Below the pieces are notes generated by a model. That model had not been told where the DNA came from. It saw only the letters and a program-made list of their open reading frames with translations, and made no database searches. Made by a program: the position numbers and the translations under genes. 64,000 nt of DNA from Monosporascus cannonballus (taxonomy: Eukaryota > Ascomycota > Sordariomycetes > Xylariales): contig QJNS01000226.1 of assembly GCA_004154925.1 (NCBI GenBank), forward strand, positions 1-64,000, given 5' to 3'. Each line of letters begins with the position of its first letter. The first letter of the stretch is position 1. Below are positions 61,388 through 64,000 of the stretch, piece by piece.

Positions 61388-62300
61388 ATGTTTACCAGCA
61401 AGCAGCCCGAATAGCCCACTTACCAGGTCCCTAATAACCCGGATATTGGAATGGAATCGGAAAAGGAAAAACCTCGCCTTTTTCGCAAAGAAATTTTCCG
61501 ATACCTAGATGCCATAAACAAACCTATTTTTTAGCTTGAAAAAAAATAATAATCTTACGACGTCCTTTTAAGCCGCCTATAAAAAACTTAAGGGGAAAAA
61601 AAGCTCCCGAAATTAAAATTTTTTTTCGAACAAGCCAAATTATTTAATTACATTTTGCCCAAAAATTAAAAAAGGCTTTTAAGTTACCTATACCAAAACT
61701 TTTTAATAAAACCTCGATTAAATTATAATTATTCTTAACTTAATATTAACCATATTTCAAATATTTTCCTATTCGATTAATTACGTTTATTATACGAATT
61801 AAATTTGCAATTAAACAACTTACCGAAAATACGGTTATTTAATTTAAGTCTGTTATAAGAATATACATTATTATATTTATTAAAACACAAAACCTTAAAA
61901 TAATATATAGCGATTATGAATAATTTAAACAAATATTAACGAAAATTTTGGAAATAATATAGGAAAAAATAAAGGACAAAATATAAATTTAATAATTATA
62001 TTAAAGAAAATCAATGTCCAATTACGGCAATACGTTTATTTAATTAATTTTTAAGTTAAATTAATGGCAAAAAATATTAATAATTAAATTTTTCGATGGC
62101 TTAAAAAAATATAAAAAAAAAGCCTTTTAAACTTAATCGGCCTAACTATTGATCGGATTATATCGTTATAATAATTAAAATTAACGATCGATAATACGCC
62201 CGGCGTATTAAAAATATTAAAGGAAAAAATAACAACAAATTCCGATATACAGCTAATATTAGCGTTTTTCGACGCGGTAATATTTTTTACGGTACGAAAC
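61388..62300 (+). pseudogene. G4 gag
   Basis: ATG 61388 starts MFTSKQPE, then a stop (former Gln), then PTYQVPNNPDIGMESEKEK, and FRKEIFRYLDAINKPIF. G1 has the same N-terminus with its start codon mutated. The N-terminal 50 codons are nearly intact; RIP becomes heavy from about 61620. Gag would form the particle shell. Confidence 0.65.
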
Positions 62301-62459
62301 CAGTACCTACAGAACTAGGAGTTACTTACAAAAAGGACTAGAACCAGACCAAATATTTCAATTACAACAACATAAGGCATAAGGCAGCATAATACAAGGC
62401 GCCTAAAAACCCTATCAAAATAACTGGAAACCAGTACTTAAGGGACAATCTAAAGAAAA

Positions 62460-63570
62460 CCAGAAAAATGGAATACGACAAGAAATTCGACAAAAAATAC
62501 GAAAAACCAAAAAGCCGGCATAACAAACATTGCAACATAACAAGAAGCATTATAAGGATAATTACGCAAATACCAGAATTGGACAGAAACAATTTGTCCC
62601 GGAACCACTAATCGATATAACAGGATATATGCCATATATTATCGACGACGAGAATATCCTGATTACAAAAAATAAAAACAATACATCTACGGACGGATTA
62701 CCCGTATGTACTATGAAAAATTTGATTTTATAAACCGTACCAGAAATAACAAAAATAATAAATAATAATATCGATATTTTCGATCCATAACCCCAGGAAA
62801 TATTTAGCAACTAGCCGAAACAAAAATTTAATCCGAACAAAAATAATACCTATAAAAAACCCTTTTTATTATTTCCAGTAATATAATGACCAAACGGAAA
62901 AAATTTAATCCAGCATATAATAAAAAAACATTACTAAAAATTATTACAGATCTTTATTTTCAATTAATATTTATTATAAACCTTTACGAAATAAAAGTTA
63001 TTTTAAAAAAATACGTTAATTTATAATCGAATTCTAAAACGATAATTGAGATAACGTATAATAAAATCTAATTGCAAATATAAGAAAACAATTTACTTAA
63101 TAAAAAAAATCTGTAATAAAATTAAAAATACTTAATTTAATTCGAAGGAATAATACGACGGTGATAATAATAAATATAATAACTTAACGCGTTAAATATA
63201 GAAATATAAATAAGGCTCGATAAACTTAAATAGGAATTTAAAAAAAAGGTTACTTATTAAAAAGCCGCAAAATAACAAAACCTAAAAAAATTAAAGGGAA
63301 TTTCTGAAAAAGGCTTTAAACGTAATAATAAAAGCCGTTAATAATCCTATCACTTTGGATATACGAATCGGAACGCACTGGTATACCGCAATAATGGACA
63401 GCGGAACTCTGGGCGGAAATTATATTATACAGGATATGATCAATAAGCTTAGACTGCTATGGAGATACAAGTTAAAACCCTATACAGCAACGAATGCGGA
63501 AAGTCAGGAATTCGCTTACGATAACGGGAAAATCATACGCAATATTAATTACTTCGAAATTTTTGTCTAA
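62460..63570 (+). pseudogene. G4 protease and pol N-terminal region
   Basis: Plus-strand block with one 67-codon open stretch at 62530-62733 (KHYKDNYANTRIGQK...) aligned with G2 20540-20760, and the protease at 63355-63570. The protease reads AIMDSGTLGGNYIIQDM with DSG at 63397-63405, a retroviral-type aspartic protease active site, followed by NKLRLLWRYKLKPY. This is the best preserved protease in the window. Stops separate the blocks. Confidence 0.7.
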
Positions 63571-64000
63571 GGACGATATTTAATAATTAATTTCGACATC
63601 GTTCTATTTAAGAATTTCGATATAATCTTAAAACTACTATAAATACGCTAATACGGAATCTTGATTAATAAAGGAATTAGTTAAATAAAGTTCACCTTAT
63701 ACCTTATTAACGGACAAAAAAAGAAAAAAAATTAAGATCTTAACATTCGATCGAAAATGGCGACGAATGTAGGTATAAGGATATAACAGAAACATTATTA
63801 CCCAAAAGGACAAAATACAAAAAAAGAAAATAGGTATCAAAGAAAAATATAACGTATCATTATTATTATTAAAGCGAAATTAAAGCAACTGAATAACGAC
63901 CTAAAATAATAGCCTCAAAAGTCAGAAATTTTAATTTATATATTACTACAATACCATAGATATAAGCAGTTTTTCAAAAAAAAAAAAGCTTAATACGAAA

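Larger units (their letters stand above)
60965..64000 (+). mobile_element. G4: 5' part of a gypsy element, cut by the window end
   Basis: 5' LTR at 60965-61330, shared leader, gag from ATG 61388, then protease (63355-63570) and the start of pol. RT, integrase and the 3' LTR lie outside the window. From about 62350 to 63570 RIP is milder than elsewhere, with open stretches of 60-80 codons. Minus-strand openings at 62362-62810 are antisense shadows. The left target duplication cannot be checked without the other end. Confidence 0.8.

Noticed and set aside
62362..62810. Overlapping minus-strand open frames in G4
   Set aside because: They mirror the plus-strand pol N-terminal block aligned with G2 and contain only hydrophobic antisense translation.

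Overview
This 64 kb window looks like a transposon graveyard in a filamentous ascomycete (Pezizomycotina) genome that has undergone repeat-induced point mutation (RIP). By eye the sequence is extremely AT-rich. CpA and TpG are scarce while TpA and CpG remain common. Nearly every recognisable reading frame is broken at codons that were probably CAA, CAG or TGG. I found no intact host gene, rRNA, tRNA or CRISPR array. The layout is what one sees in AT-isochores, pericentromeric or subtelomeric blocks of RIP-competent fungi; the exact genus cannot be read from it.

Region by region: (1) 1-9.2 kb: a short GC-balanced start, a minus-strand Ty3/gypsy gag-protease fragment (about 300-1500), then a second, different gypsy lineage on the minus strand (about 3000-8830; RT near 6.5-6.8 kb). 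(2) 9203-16062: a complete minus-strand gypsy element ('G1') with 366-bp LTRs, a TTATA target duplication and an antisense accessory ORF. (3) 17332-25357: a Fot1/pogo-type DNA transposon interrupted by a complete plus-strand gypsy element ('G2', 19025-25319, TSD GTTAG). (4) 26430-44095: a very large minus-strand gypsy element of another lineage ('X', about 11.1 kb without its insert) whose left LTR is split by a complete minus-strand gypsy element ('G3', 26566-33106, TSD AGCCG). (5) 44236-45118: a truncated plus-strand gypsy copy ('G5'). (6) 47539-51033: an internally deleted minus-strand gypsy derivative ('G6') that keeps LTRs, gag-protease and the antisense ORF but lacks RT, RNase H and integrase. 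(7) about 51.2-52.2 kb: a degenerate tandem array of roughly 200-bp units. (8) about 55.9-58.9 kb: a plus-strand gypsy polyprotein remnant (RT plus RNase H). (9) 60965-64000: the 5' part of a plus-strand gypsy element ('G4') running off the window.

G1-G6 share their LTR 3' halves (R-U5) and the leader just inside the 5' LTR, but carry several unrelated U3 segments. At least two of them (G1, G6), and probably G3, carry on the opposite strand to gag-pol a small gene with a Cys-pair N-terminus and a coiled coil. This antisense gene, an unidentified ORF after pol in X, and the U3 swapping are the points most worth pursuing. Calls rest on hand translation, TG..CA LTR ends, target duplications and family motifs; no search was run.
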